DNA of 64,000 bases. Origin: Triticum aestivum (Eukaryota; Streptophyta; Magnoliopsida; Poales; Poaceae). The DNA is taken from positions 256,525,865 through 256,589,864 of the forward strand of contig NC_057804.1 of NCBI RefSeq assembly GCF_018294505.1. Direction: 5' to 3'. Below are positions 1 through 11,317 of this stretch, one piece after another. Position numbers and translations under genes: made by a program. Each line of letters opens with the position of its first letter. Positions within the stretch are counted from its first letter, which is position 1. The notes beneath the pieces are model-generated. The model was not told the origin of the DNA. It saw only the letters and a list, made by a program, of their open reading frames with translations, and ran no database searches.

Positions 1-2
1 TC

Positions 3-1925
3 ATAGGATACCCAAAAGAGACTATTGGGTACACCTTCTATCACAGATCTGAGGGCAAGATTTTCGTTGCTAAAATCGGATCCTTTCTAGAGAAGGAGTT
101 TCTCTCGAAAGAAGTGAGTGGGAGGAAAGTAGAACTTGATGAGATAACTATATCTACTCCCTTGTTGGAAAGTAGTTCATCACAAGAACCGGTTCCTGTG
201 ACAACTACACCAACTAGTGAGGAAGCTGATGATATTGATCATGAAACTTCAGATCAAGTTTCTACTGAACCTCGTAGGTCTACCAGAGTAAGATCCGCAC
301 CAGAGTGGTACGGTAATCCTATTCTGGAAGTCATGTTACTTGACCATGATGAACCTACGAACTATGAGGAAGCGATGATGAGCCCAGATTCCGCAAAATG
401 GCTAGAGGCCATGAAATCTGAGATGGGATCCATGTACGAAAACAAAGTATGGACTTTGGTTGACTTGCCCGATGATCGGCAAGCCATTGAGAATAAATGG
501 ATCTTTAAGAAGAAGACTGACGCTGATGGTAATATAACTGTCTATAAAGCTCGACTTGTTGCGAAAGGTTTTCGACAAGTTCAAGGGGTTGACTACGATG
601 AGACTTTCTCACCCGTAGCGATGCTTAAGTCTGTCCGAATCATGTTAGCTATTGCTGCATTTCATGATTATGAAATTTGGCAAATGGATGTCAAAACTGC
701 ATTCTTGAATGGATTTCTGGAAGAAGAGTTGTATATGATGCAACCAGAAGGTTTTGTTGATCCAAAAGGTGCTAACAAAGTGTGCAAGCTCCAGCGATCC
801 ATTTATGGACTGGTGCAAGCATCTCGGAGTTGGAATAAACGTTTTGATAGTGTGATCAAAGCATATGGTTTTATACAGACTTTTGGAGAAGCCTGTATTT
901 ACAAGAAAGTGAGTGGGAGCTCTGTAGCATTTCTGATTTTATATGTAGATGACATATTATTAATTGGAAATGATATAGAATTTCTGGATAGCATAAAGGG
1001 ATACTTGAATAAAAGTTTTTCAATGAAAGACCTCGGTGAAGCTGCTTACATATTGGGCATCAAGATCTATAGAGATAGATCAAGACGCTTAATAGGACTT
1101 TCACAAAGCACATACCTTGACAAAATTTTGAAAAAGTTCAAAATGGATCAGGCAAAGAAAGGTTTCTTGCCTGTGCTACAAGGTGTGAAGTTGAGTCAAA
1201 CTCAATGCCCGACCACAGCAGAAGATAGAGAGAAAATGAAAGATGTTCCCTATGCTTCAGCCATAGGCTCTATCATGTATGCAATGCTGTGTACCAGACC
1301 TGACGTATGCTTAGCAATAAGCTTGGCAGGAAGGTACCAAAGTAATCCAGGAGTGGATCACTGGACAGCGGTCAAGAACATCCTGAAATACCTGAAAAGG
1401 ACTAAGGATATGTTTCTCGTATATGGAGGTGACAAAGAGCTAGTCGTAAATGGTTACGTTGATGCAAGCTTTGACACTGATCCGGACGATTCTAAATCGC
1501 AAACCGGATACGTGTTTTTATTAAACGGTGGAGCTGTAAGTTGGTGCAGTTCTAAACAAAGCGTCGTGGCGGGATCTACATGTGAAGCGGAGTACATAGC
1601 TGCTTCTGAAGCAGCAAATGAAGGAGTCTGGATGAAGGAGTTCATTACCGATCTAGGTGTCATACCTAGTGCATCGGGACCAATGAAGATCTTCTGTGAC
1701 AATACTGGTGCAATTGCTTTGGCAAAGGAATCCAGATTTCACAAGAGGACCAAGCACATCAAGAGACGCTTCAATTCCATTCGGGACCAAGTCCAAGTGG
1801 GAGACATAGAGATTTGCAAAATACATACGGATCTGAATGTTGCAGACCCGTTGACTAAGCCTCTCTCACGAGCAAAACATGATCAACACCAAGACTCCAT
1901 GGGTGTTAGAATCATTACTATGTAA
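3..1925 (+). CDS. Copia polyprotein C-terminus: reverse transcriptase and RNase H (partial)
   Basis: The frame is open from base 3, with no start codon needed, so the gene continues left of the window. The N-terminal stretch is the integrase tail (GYTFYHR, then a basic and acidic linker). The reverse transcriptase follows, with KARLVAKGF near base 550, [10 protein letters not shown] near 685 and the catalytic YVDD box near 943. The RNase H domain ends the protein, with the copia motif around VDASFD, then SKQSVVAGSTCEAEY and the C-terminal NVADPLTKPLS. I see no internal stop or frameshift over 640 codons. The protein would make cDNA inside the element's virus-like particle. One odd residue: the usual YGLKQASRSW box reads YGLVQASRSW. 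Activity cannot be judged without the missing 5' half. Confidence 0.93.
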   Translation: MGYPKETIGYTFYHRSEGKIFVAKIGSFLEKEFLSKEVSGRKVELDEITISTPLLESSSSQEPVPVTTTPTSEEADDIDHETSDQVSTEPRRSTRVRSAPEWYGNPILEVMLLDHDEPTNYEEAMMSPDSAKWLEAMKSEMGSMYENKVWTLVDLPDDRQAIENKWIFKKKTDADGNITVYKARLVAKGFRQVQGVDYDETFSPVAMLKSVRIMLAIAAFHDYEIWQMDVKTAFLNGFLEEELYMMQPEGFVDPKGANKVCKLQRSIYGLVQASRSWNKRFDSVIKAYGFIQTFGEACIYKKVSGSSVAFLILYVDDILLIGNDIEFLDSIKGYLNKSFSMKDLGEAAYILGIKIYRDRSRRLIGLSQSTYLDKILKKFKMDQAKKGFLPVLQGVKLSQTQCPTTAEDREKMKDVPYASAIGSIMYAMLCTRPDVCLAISLAGRYQSNPGVDHWTAVKNILKYLKRTKDMFLVYGGDKELVVNGYVDASFDTDPDDSKSQTGYVFLLNGGAVSWCSSKQSVVAGSTCEAEYIAASEAANEGVWMKEFITDLGVIPSASGPMKIFCDNTGAIALAKESRFHKRTKHIKRRFNSIRDQVQVGDIEICKIHTDLNVADPLTKPLSRAKHDQHQDSMGVRIITM

Positions 1926-1946
1926 TCTAGATTATTGACTCTAGTG

Positions 1947-1958
1947 CAAGTGGGAGAC
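1947..1958 (+). promoter_or_regulatory. Polypurine tract of the Angela-type element
   Basis: A purine-rich run (CAAGTGGGAGAC) lies directly before the TG of the 3' LTR, 21 bases after the polyprotein stop. In copia elements this RNA segment survives RNase H and primes second-strand DNA synthesis. Confidence 0.8.
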
Positions 1959-3691
1959 TGAAGGAAATATGCCCTAGAGGCAATAATAAAGTTATTATTT
2001 ATTTCCTCATATCATGATAAATGTTTATTATTCATGCTAGAATTGTATTAACCGGAAACATGATACATGTGTGAATACATAGACAAACATATAGTCACTA
2101 GTATGCCTCTACTTGACTAGCTCATTAATCAAAGATGGTTATGTTTCCTAACCATAGACATGTGTTGTCATTTGATTAATGGGATCACATCATTAGAAGA
2201 ATGATGTGATTGACATGACCCATTCCGTTAGCCTAGCACTTGATCGTTTAGTATACTGCTATTGCTTTCTTCATGACTTATACATGTTCCTGTAACTATG
2301 AGAAATATGCAACTCCCGTTTACCGGAGGAACACTTTGGGTACTACCAAACGTCACAACGTAACTGGGTGATTATAAAGGAGTACTACAGGTGTCTCCGA
2401 AGGTACATGTTGAGTTGGCGTATTTCGAGATTAGGTTTTGTCACTCCGATTGTCGGAGAGGTATCTCTGGGCCCTCTCGGTAATGCACATCATTATAAGC
2501 CTTGCAAGCAATGTGACCAAATGAGTTGGTTACGGGATGATGCATTACGGAACGAGTAAAGAGACTTGCCGGTAACGAGATTGAACTAGGTATTGGATAC
2601 CGACGATCAAATCTCGGGCAAGTAACATACCGATGACAAAGGGAACAACGTATGTTGTTATGCGGTTTGACCGATAAAGATCTTCGTAGAATATGTAGGA
2701 ACCAATATGGGCATCCAGGTCCCGCTATTGGTTATTGACCGAGAATGGTTCTAGGTCATGTCTACATAGTTCTCGAACCCGTAGGGTCCGCACGCTTAAC
2801 GTTACGATGACAGTTTTATTATGAGTTTATAAGTTTTGATGTACCGAAGTTTGTTCGGAGTCCCGGATGTGATCACGGACATGACGAGGAGTCTCGAAAT
2901 GGTCGAGACATAAAGATTGATATATTGGAAGCCTATGTTTGGACATCGGAAAGGTTCCGGGTGAAATCGGGATTTTACCGGAACACCGGGGGGTTACCGG
3001 AACCCTCCCGGGGGTTAATGGGCCTTAGTGGGCCATGAGGGAGAAGAGGAGGGCCGGCCAGGGCAGGCCGCGCGCCCCCTCCCCCCTAGTCCGAATAGGA
3101 CAAGGAAGGGGGGGCGGCGCCCCCCTCTCCTCTTTCCCCTCCCCCCTTTCCTTCTCCACCAAGGCAAGAGGGGGGAGTCCTACTCCCGGTGGGAGTAGGA
3201 CTCCTCCAGGCGCACCCCAAGGGGGCCGGCCGCACCTCCCCCTCCCTCCTTTATATACGGGGGCAGGGGGGCACCCCATAACACACAAGTTGATCTACGG
3301 ATCGTTCCTTAGCCGTGTGCGGTGCCCCCCTCCACCATATTCCACCTCGGTCATATCGTCGCGGAGTTTAGGCGAAGCCCTGCGCCGGTAGAGCATCATC
3401 ATCGTCACCACGCCGTCGTGCTGACGGAACTCATCCCCGAAGCTTTGCTGGATCGGAGCCCGGGGATCGTCATCAAGCTGAACGTGTGCTGAACTCGGAG
3501 GTGCCGTACGCTCGGTGCTTGGATCGGTCGGATCGTGAAGACGTACGACTACATCAACCGCGTTGTCATAACGCTTCCGCTTACGGTCTACGAGGGTACG
3601 TGGACGGACACTCTCCCCTCTCGTTGCTATGCCATCACCATGATCTTGCATGTACGTAGGAATTTTTTTGAAATTACTACGTTCCCCAACA
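1959..3691 (+). repeat. 3' LTR of the Angela-type element (1.73 kb)
   Basis: The LTR starts TGAAGGAAATATGCCC right after the polypurine tract and ends CCCCAACA. A likely TATA box (TTTATATACGG) lies near 3250, followed by a GC-rich leader, so the transcription start should fall shortly after it. The stretch 3030-3290 is very G/C-rich and produces long overlapping ORFs on both strands that have no family resemblance and are not genes. The 5' LTR is outside the window, so divergence cannot be estimated. Confidence 0.88.
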
Positions 3692-4578
3692 GTCACTGGG
3701 AAAGGACACCGCAAGATTGAACCCAAAGCTAAGCACTTCTCCTATTACAAGAAAGATCAATCTAGTAGGCCAAAGCAAACTGATAATTCGAAGAGACTTG
3801 CAAAGATAACTAATCACACATAAAAGAATTCAGAGGAGATTCAAATATTTGTCATAGATAAACTTGATCATAAACCCACAATTTATTGGATCTTGACAAA
3901 CAAACCGCAAAAAGATTTACATCAAATAGATCTCCAAGAAGATCGAGGAGAACTTGGTATTGAGATTCAAAGAGAGAGAAGAAGCCATCTAGCTAATAAC
4001 TATGGACTCGAAGGTCCGTGGTAAACTACTCACAACTCATTGGAGAGGCCTCCGAGATGACGTAGAGGCCCTCCGTGGTTGATTCCCCCTTCGGTGAAGC
4101 ACCGGCGAAGGCTCCAAGATGCTATCTCGCGGATACAGAAGGTTGCGGCGGTGGAAATAGTTTTTCGTGGTGCTCCTGGATGTTCTCGGGGTACGTGGAT
4201 ATATATAGGAGGAAGAGGTAGGTCGGTTGAGCTACGATGGGCCCATGAGGGTGGGGGGCATGCCCACCCCCCTACGGCGCGCCCTCCTACCTCGTGGCTT
4301 CCTCGTCTGCTGCTTGACGTCCACTCCATGTCTCCTGGATTGTGTTTGTTCCAAAAAGATCATTCCCGAAGGTTTTATTCTGTTTGGACTCCGTTTGATA
4401 TTCCTTTTCTTCGAAACACTGAGATAGGCAAAAAAACAGCAATTCGGGCTGGGCCTCTGGTTAGTAGGTTAGTCCCAAAAATGATATAAAAGTGTAAAGT
4501 AAAGCCCATAAACATCCAAAATGGGTAATATAATATCATGGAACAATCAAAAGTTATAGATACGTTGGAGACGTATCA
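3692..4578 (-). repeat. Gypsy-type LTR fragment, reverse orientation, split by the Angela-type element
   Basis: Read on the minus strand this begins TGATACGTCTCCAACGTATC (4578 downward), a terminus I recognise from a very common class of Triticeae gypsy LTRs, and runs to the point where the Angela-type element is inserted. It includes a TATA-like TATATATA near 4200-4208 and a leader region with AT-rich sequence below it. The left continuation should resume beyond the 5' LTR of the Angela-type element, outside the window. The family name (several gypsy groups share this end) is not resolved. The right flank GTTGC (4579-4583) is the candidate target-site duplication. Confidence 0.7.
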
Positions 4579-4994
4579 GTTGCCTGTGTAATCACTCAGG
4601 TTCAATAGGGGAAAGTCTCGCTCGGTTTTCAGTTAGAGCCCAACGCCTCGCACCCACGCGCGTACGTGAACGAGAGAAACACGCAATCCCTCCATGAATC
4701 GCTCGGCCCGACCACCCACCGTCACCGGGAACTCACATATATTTTCCTCGCCCTTGCTTCTACCATGGTTTCTTCCATCATGGATGGCCCAAAGAATGTC
4801 ATGCAGCTGCGTCTCCACCCCGTCTAGGACGAAAAGCCCATTTTATGTCATGATTTTTTGTCATAGAAGTAGGAGCCCGCCACATCGATGATGATACCAG
4901 GTTTTGTCACAATTATCATCATAGAAGTGTCATAAGCATGACAGAAAAAAATCACCTGGCCCAAAATGTCACGGATGTATCTTTTTTTGCAGTG
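4579..4994. mobile_element. CACTA-type transposon end
   Basis: The right end reads CTTTTTTTGCAGTG (4981-4994). Its complement starts CACTGCAAAAAAAG, a CACTA-like terminus. Inside it are short repeats of GTCAT/CATGAC type around TTGTCATAGAAG and AATGTCACGG, typical of subterminal arrays in this class. The flanking 3 bases TGT (4995-4997) would be the target duplication. The inner side is cut at 4578 by the gypsy-type LTR, so the rest of the element lies to the left. No transposase is visible. Confidence is moderate because only one end is present. Confidence 0.55.
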
Positions 4995-6012
4995 TGTGAA
5001 GATTTCAATGGATCGAATAAACGGTAAAAATGAGCTCATAGTTACCGCACGAACAACTGATAAATGGGAAAGTTGGAGACTGAGCAGTCCAATCTCCCAC
5101 GCCCTAACTTGGCGGCAGAAGACACCTACAGAGGTGGCGGTGAAGACGATGTCTGTGTCCAGCGTGAAGACGGCGTTGGAGAGGATGTGGCGGCAAAGCG
5201 CTTCGTCTTCAGCATCGACAGAGGCTAGCAGTGGCGCTAAGGTTTGAGAGAGACAGTGAGGGGGAGAGGAGATAATGATCACGAGGGGAGAAGTATTTAT
5301 AAGGAGGAGGGCGGCACAGTGCAATTATGCAGGTGCCCCTGGCGGTTCACATCTTACGGACACGTGGCTGACATGCAACTTATTGAAGGTTGAGCCACGA
5401 CCCCACGTGCACCTGGTTTGTCGGGCGATCGTTCCAACTTCTCCGACATTCAGGCAGAAAGGATAAGATCATTAAAAAAATATTAGATATGTGTCTCTAT
5501 ATCTTCATCTGACAGGGACATAGTGAAGACATTCGACACGTGTCAATAGAATGCATATGAAGAGATAGAGAGAATTTGAGGGATAAGAATAGAAGGGGTT
5601 AGGGTCCGGTCACATTCACTTAGTTCAGAAAATAGCAACTTGAAGACATAGCTATAAGTGAATGCTGTAGAGGACAGAACACACATATAAATATATATCA
5701 GTGAAGACCAAATCAACATTGCGATGATAAACTATGAAGTCAAACCAATGTTGAAGACAAACCAATTATGAATATAGAACAATCAAGACGCCAAATGTAA
5801 ATGTTCAAGAAAGGTTGGTGGTGGCGTTACCCACCATATAGGAAATATTAGACCCAGACATGGTGCACAATTATCGTGGTCCTCTGAAGTCAAATTCCAC
5901 ATTAGTTTATTCACACTTAGAGGGTAAGCCTTCATGAATTGAAGATATAAGTTACTTCGTGTGTTGCGCACCTAAGTCATCAACATGCATAAGTGTTAGG
6001 ATGTGTGTCCAT
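4995..6012 (-). other. Post-pol spacer of the minus-strand sirevirus
   Basis: This 1 kb has no credible ORF. It aligns by eye with 29311-30290 of the plus-strand sirevirus, the region between the pol stop and the extra 3' ORF. The best conserved part is 5000-5460, which includes a TATA box, a leader with an AAACCTTAGCGCC motif and a GTAAC splice-donor-like site near 5041. The more distal part, 5470-6012, is only loosely similar. Confidence 0.75.
5293..5353 (-). promoter_or_regulatory. Candidate internal sirevirus promoter (minus copy)
   Basis: On the minus strand a CTTATAAATAC TATA box (5293-5303) follows a 25-base block (5353 to 5329) that is identical to the block at 29964-29988 in the other sirevirus. 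Downstream, both copies keep AAACC(C/T)TAGCGCCAC and TCTGTAGGTGTC or its close variant. The conserved order of block, TATA and leader is what one expects of a promoter inside the element; this is inference from two copies. Confidence 0.5.
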
Positions 6013-8030
6013 TCACATGAAGTCTGAGGATTCTAAGATATTTAGCTCACACCGCAGCTTGCAAAACCTTTTTTCATCCAAGGGCTTTGTGAAAATATCT
6101 GCCAATTGCCCTTCAATGTTGATGTGAATGATATCAATGTCTTCCTTCATAACATGGTCACTAAGAACATGATGATGGATCTGAACGTTCTTTGTATTTG
6201 ATTGCTGAACTGGATTGTTAGCAATCTTGATGGCACTTACGTTGTCGTAGTAGAGGGGCGCATGCTTCATGTTGATTCCCTAATCCTTGAGAGTTTGCTT
6301 CATTCAGAGAAGTTGAGCACAACAAGATCCAGCAGCAATGTATTCAGCTTCCGTAGTGGAGAGTGATACACAGTTCTACTTCTTTGAAGACCAACAGCCA
6401 TAGACCGTCCAAGAAAGTGACATTCCTTGATGTGGAATTGCGATCAACTTTTTCACCAGCATAATCAACATCTAAGAATCCAACTAGATCAAACTCTGAG
6501 CCCTTTTGATACCATAATCCTAGTGTTTTGGTGTGATCCAAATATCGAAGTATTCGCCTCACTAGGAGGTGATGCGATTCCTTTGGCGCCGCTTGGAATA
6601 AGGCACACATGAAAACGCTAAGCATTATATCTGGCATAGATGCACATAAGTACAATAAAGAACCAATGGAGCAGTATACCTTTTGATCGAACTCTTTACC
6701 ATTGCCGTCGGGGACGAAATGGCCTTTGGTTGGCATTGGCGTCGTGTACCCTTTGCAGTCTTGCATTCCAAACTTCTTCAGGCAATCTTTGAGGTATTTT
6801 TCTTGTGATATGAATATGTCATTTCTCTATTGACGGATTTGAATACTAAGAAAGAATTTCAGCTCTTCCATAATGGACATCTGATATTGCTCTTGCAGCG
6901 TATGCCCAAACTCATCACTGTATCTCTTATTTGTGCAGCCGAAGATAATGTCATCTACATAGATTTGGCGTACAAACAATTCTCCATCATATGTCGTCGT
7001 GACAAGAGTGGGATCTAGCGAACCAAGTTTGAGGCCTTTGTTCTTCAGGAATTCTATAAGCGTGTCATACCAAGCGCGAGGAGCTTGTTTGAGGCCATAA
7101 TGTGCCTTGTTGAGTTTGTAGACCATATCATGACGCTTTGGATCTTAGAAACCAGGATATTGGGTAACATATACTTCTTCTTCAATTTTGCTGTTGAGGA
7201 AGGCACTCTTCACATCCATTTGATACAAAAGAATGTTGTTGTGGTTAGCATAGGCTAGTAGTATACGAATTGCTTCAAGTCTAGCCACATGAGCAAAGGG
7301 TTTATCAAAGTCAATCCCTTCCACTTGTGTTTCACCCTGAGAAACAAGACGAGCCTTCTTTTTGACAATTTTCCCATGCTCATCTTGCTTGTTGTGATAG
7401 ATCCATTTGGTGCCAATAATATTGTGCTTGCGAGGATCAGGATGTTTAACTAGCTACGGGACATTATTCAGCTCAAACTATTAAAGCTCTTCTTGCACTG
7501 CTTGAATCCATTCAGGTTCCATGAATGCTTCATCAACTTTCTTGGGTTCAGATATAGAGACAAATGCAAAGCGCCCATGGAAGTCTGCTAGCTGGGTTGG
7601 TCTTGAACGAGTGAGAGGACCGAGTGCATTGATACTGTCAATGATCTTCTCAATATGTACATCATTGGCCACACGAGGATGGGTAGGGCGAATACTTTGC
7701 TCTTGTTGATTTTCATTGTCAGCTTCAATATTGTCTCCAGACTGAGCATTATCTTCATGTTGATTAGGTGCCAAATGATGATTTCTTCTTCAGCTTGTTC
7801 CTCCGTGGGTATGATTTCTCAAGTACCCATATGCTTGATAGATTCACTAGGAGAAGCTTCATCTAGCACATTTGGTAGATGCTCTCTCTGCGAGCCATTA
7901 GTCTCATCGAACCGCACATCTATAGTTTCAACCACTTTATAGTGAAAGATGCCGAAGACTCTGTAGGTGTGCGAATCCTTTCCTTAAAAAAGCATAAAAC
8001 TTTCATGTGCTTTTGGTGCAAATTTTCAAG
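6013..8030 (-). pseudogene. Sirevirus integrase tail, reverse transcriptase and RNase H, broken
   Basis: Fragments on the minus strand add up to the pol end. The integrase C-terminal region is at about 8030-7480. The reverse transcriptase follows, with [10 protein letters not shown] near 7085 and the YVDD box near 6960. RNase H runs down to the stop near 6013, with LYYDN and ADIFTKPLDEKRF motifs. At least three frameshifts or stops separate the open pieces (7774-7481, 7126-6827, 6766-6344, 6270-6013), so no polyprotein can be made. The match to 27290-29310 of the plus-strand sirevirus is close enough to place each domain. The insertion at 8036 cuts the integrase just after its RCW-DP segment. 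Confidence 0.85.
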
Positions 8031-8327
8031 TGTGGTTTTGTGACGACCCGAGACCGACGCTCCATATGCCTTCTAGTTATTTCGTTGCCGCCATGTGTTT
8101 TATTTGCTTGTTGGATTTCATCATTGCATCATGTGCGTTGCATCCGCATGTTTTCGCAAACTTGCATTCACTCGTAGTTGTCGCTTCTTCCTTGTCTCTG
8201 TTGACCTCCTCTTAGGTTAACCGGACCGCTCTCTTCTCTCTCTCCCGTGAGACCATCAAACCCCCCTTATCTCCGCAACCTAATGGCTCCGACCACCTCC
8301 CTGGATTTGCGTCGCGGACCAACCACA

Positions 8328-9285
8328 TGTTGGAATTTGCTAGTGGGCTTTTGGCCCAAAGCCCAACTAAAATTCTGAAATTCTCTAGGCCCATTCATGC
8401 ACACATGTGAGTGGAATGAGTGAGGCTAAAGTTTAGTCCCACCTCATAAGTTGAGAGAAAGTTTCACCTCTATAAGGTGAGCTCTTCTACCACTTGTATG
8501 AGCATGAGAAGAGGAGGCCTACACGCGCGCTCCTCCTCCTCGCTCGCCTCGCCACGCCATGCCTCGCCTCGCCTCGTCGCAACGCACCGCGGGTTGCGGC
8601 ATTGAGCCGAGCCGAGGACAGAGCTATGCACGTTGTCTATATTTTTGGTGCTCGGGAAAAATTAATGAGTCATCAATTAATAATTAATGAAGGCGTTAAT
8701 TACTGAACCGATTCCGATTCTTTTGGATCGTGATGACTCGCACGTGGGGTTTACTCCCATGACCTACCCGGCCCACACTATATAGTCAGGCAGACGTTTA
8801 CCCTACCCGTGGCTGCTTCGTATGGTTTCCCACCACTGTTCCATATCATTGCGCCACCAAGCAAGTCTTTTCCATCCATCCTTTCGGCATGCACCGGGGA
8901 AGGGACAGCAGGCCTCTGGAACCCCGCCTCTCGTTTTCCTGTATCGGAGAGGGGCGATCAGGTTTTTGGGGAGCGCACTTGCGCAACTGCTGGCAGCGAC
9001 GACTTCGCGAACGACGACTCGTTCCCCGACCTCAGCAACCTTATCCTCGACAATATGGGCGACAACGTCAACGCCGGCGGTGCTGCTCCCGCTGCACCGT
9101 ATGTGATTCTATCTTTCCTGTTCGAGATCATGGTAGTATTCATGTTTCTAGTACGTGCCCTAGATGTGATCTGTTCATCTGCTATGCTAGTTCGCATGAT
9201 TAATTCAATCTCTGCTACTGTAGTCATGATTTATCTTCTGTTTATTCATATTAAATCTCGTAGTAATTTGCTCATATTTCCACCA
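8328..9285 (+). repeat. 5' LTR of the copia element
   Basis: It starts TGTTGGAATTTGCTAG and ends TTTCCACCA; the matching 3' LTR ends TTCCGACA, so the last bases have mutated. A TATA-like CTATAAGG lies near 8471, followed by the CTCCTCCTC leader. ORFs at 8809-9366 and nearby run through the LTR and are not genes, apart from the last codons, which are the gag start region. Confidence 0.88.
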
Positions 9286-10335
9286 ATCCAAAAACATTAT
9301 TATAGGCAATTTGCTCCGAGTGGTTTTGCTGTGCATCTGAAGCCACCTACCTTTAAGGGGGCGTAATATAAGAGGTGGCGCATGAGAGAAGTCTACTGGT
9401 TTCGGACCATGGGCTGCTATGACGCCACCAAGGGCAAGCCTGAGGGCGATCTTAATCCAGCACAGCTGGAAACTTTTGAGAAGATCGATACTCTCTTTAA
9501 AAGCGCTCTTCTCGGTGTTCTTGATGACTCCATTGTGGACTCGTATATGTCGTTTGACAACGGCAAGGACATGTGGGCTGCGCTCGAGGCCAAGTTTGGT
9601 GCCTCGGACGCCGGCAACGAGTTGTACGTCATGGAGCAATTCTATGACTACAAGATGACTGATGAGCGCTCTGTTGTACGGCAGGCTCATGAGATACAGT
9701 CGCTCGCAAAAGAACTTGAGTACTTCCAGTGTGTGTTGCCGGACAAATTTGTTGCCAGAGGCATCATTGCCAAGCTTCCACCTTCGTGGAACAATTTTGC
9801 TACTTCCCTGAAACACAAGAGACAAGAGTTTTCCGTTGCGGATCTCATTGGTACTCTTGATGTTGAAGAGAAGGCGAGAGCAAAGGACACACGTGCTCGA
9901 GTTGCCGAGGGAGATTCTAGTGACCACATGGTACAGAAGAAGAACTTCCAGCCCAACAAGTTCAAAAACAACAAGAACAAAACTCATGGCAAAGGCAAGT
10001 TTGATCCAAAGAACAAGCCATCGCATTCTACCAACTTCAAGAAGAATTCTCACAAGAAGGGGAAGGGACTTTGCCTTGTCTGTGGTGATCCTAATCACTG
10101 GGCTCCGAAGTGTCCTAACCGGTTTGAGGAGCATGAACCTAAGAAGAGCGGCAAGTCCACTAATGTTGTCATCGGTGATACTGATATGAAGGAATCTGGG
10201 TACGGTATTCTTCCTACCATCCTTTCAGTATTTCAATCTCCTGATTGGTTAATTGACGCTGGTGCCAATGTACATGTTTGTGCTGAGCCTCAATGTTTTC
10301 TTCTTACCAGGTCACAGGGACTTCTCCCGTGCTGA
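9286..10335 (+). pseudogene. Copia gag and protease start, broken
   Basis: The frame from about 9310 encodes a UBN2-type retrotransposon gag. The retrovirus-type zinc knuckle CLVCGDPNHWAPKC (CX2CX4HX4C) is at about 10075-10115, after a long lysine/asparagine-rich basic stretch. Gag would form the particle and bind RNA. An in-frame TAA at 9364-9366 cuts the N-terminal tail from the main body that starts at the ATG at 9382. The protease starts at DWLIDAGANVHVC (about 10242): the catalytic Asp-Ser/Thr-Gly reads Asp-Ala-Gly, so this protease would be dead. A frameshift at the T-rich run near 10300 moves the rest of pol to another frame. Confidence 0.88.
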
Positions 10336-11317
10336 TGGGGAACATGTCACATGCTATCATTCGAGGTGTCAGTACGGTCATTCTAAAGTTTACTTAGGGC
10401 AAGACCGTGCGTCTGAAGAACGTTTATCATGTGTCGTCCATCAATAAAAATCTCGTTAGCGGTTTCCGTTTATGTCGAGATGGTTTTAAGTTGGTTTTTG
10501 AGTCCAATAAAGTTGTAATTTCCAAGTGTGGACAATTAGTTGGAGAAGGCTATGAGTGCAGAGGCTTGTTCCACCTATCTTTGTCAGATATTTGCACTAA
10601 AGTTATTAATAATGTTTGCCACAATAATGAGTCGGATATTTGGCATTCATGACTTTGTCATACTAACTTTGGTTGCATGACTCGGCTAGCCAATATGAAT
10701 TTAATTCCGAAAATCTCTACTATCAAAGGCTCTAAGTGCCAAGTATGTGTGCAAGCTAAACAACCTCGCAAGTCCCATAAGACTACAGGCGCAAGAGACT
10801 TGGCGCCACTAGAGCTTATACATTCTGATCTTTGTGAGATGAATGGCATGTTGACAAAAGGTGGAAAGAGATATTTCATGACATTGATTGATGAATCCAC
10901 TAGATATTGTTATGTGTATCTTCTGAAATCAAAAGATGAGGCTTTAACTTTCTTCAAAAACTATAAAGCTGAGGCAGAGAGGACGCCTCCCTAGTCACCT
11001 CAGTCTAATGGGGTGGCCGAAAGAAAGAATCGAACTCTAACTGATTTGGTTAACGCCATGTTAGACACATCGGGTCTTTCCAAGGAATGGTGGGGGAGGC
11101 GCTAATGACCACATGTCATGTCCTAAACCGAGTTCCCACAAAGCATAAGACCATGACTCCATTTGAGGAATGGGAAAGGAAAAGGTTGAAACTCTCTTAC
11201 CTGTGTTCTTGGGGTTGTTTGGCGAAAGTCAATATACCAATTCCCAAGAAGCGCAAGCTTGGACCAAAAACCGTGGATTGTGTTCTTCTAGGCTATGCTT
11301 TTCATAGCATTGGTTAA
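10301..11317 (+). pseudogene. Copia protease end and integrase, broken and internally deleted
   Basis: After the frameshift the reading continues through the protease C-terminus (10407-10652) to a TGA at 10650-10652 and then the integrase zinc-binding region (CQVCVQAKQPRKSH near 10738). The first catalytic Asp is in IHSDLCEMNG (near 10820). The protein then jumps from the end of the first half of the core (near 10978) to RTPP, immediately before SNGVAERKNRTL, which holds the catalytic Glu. The segment that normally carries the second Asp (SDRGGEY-type) is missing, probably 30-35 codons. Stops at about 10993 (TAG) and 11315 (TAA) further break it. It is a clear non-functional integrase. Confidence 0.85.

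Larger units (their letters stand above)
1..3691 (+). mobile_element. Angela/BARE/WIS-type copia retrotransposon, 3' part
   Basis: This is the right half of a Ty1/copia element whose gag, protease, integrase core and 5' LTR lie left of the window. It holds the end of the polyprotein (3-1925), a polypurine tract and a 1.73 kb 3' LTR that ends in CCCCAACA. The LTR start (TGAAGGAAATATGCCC) and the tRNA-like run of short motifs through the LTR are those I associate with the Angela/BARE/WIS group of Triticeae; the family call is from memory. The next five bases, GTCAC (3692-3696), should be the right target-site duplication. The element sits inside a minus-strand gypsy-type LTR. Coding sequence is open to the window edge, so this is one of the better preserved elements here. 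Confidence 0.9.

Noticed and set aside
3025..3391. Long ORFs on both strands in the Angela-type LTR
   Set aside because: G/C-rich LTR sequence without stops by composition; no recognisable domain.
9205..10134. 309-codon minus-strand ORF over copia gag
   Set aside because: Antisense shadow of a clear gag reading frame with a CCHC knuckle.
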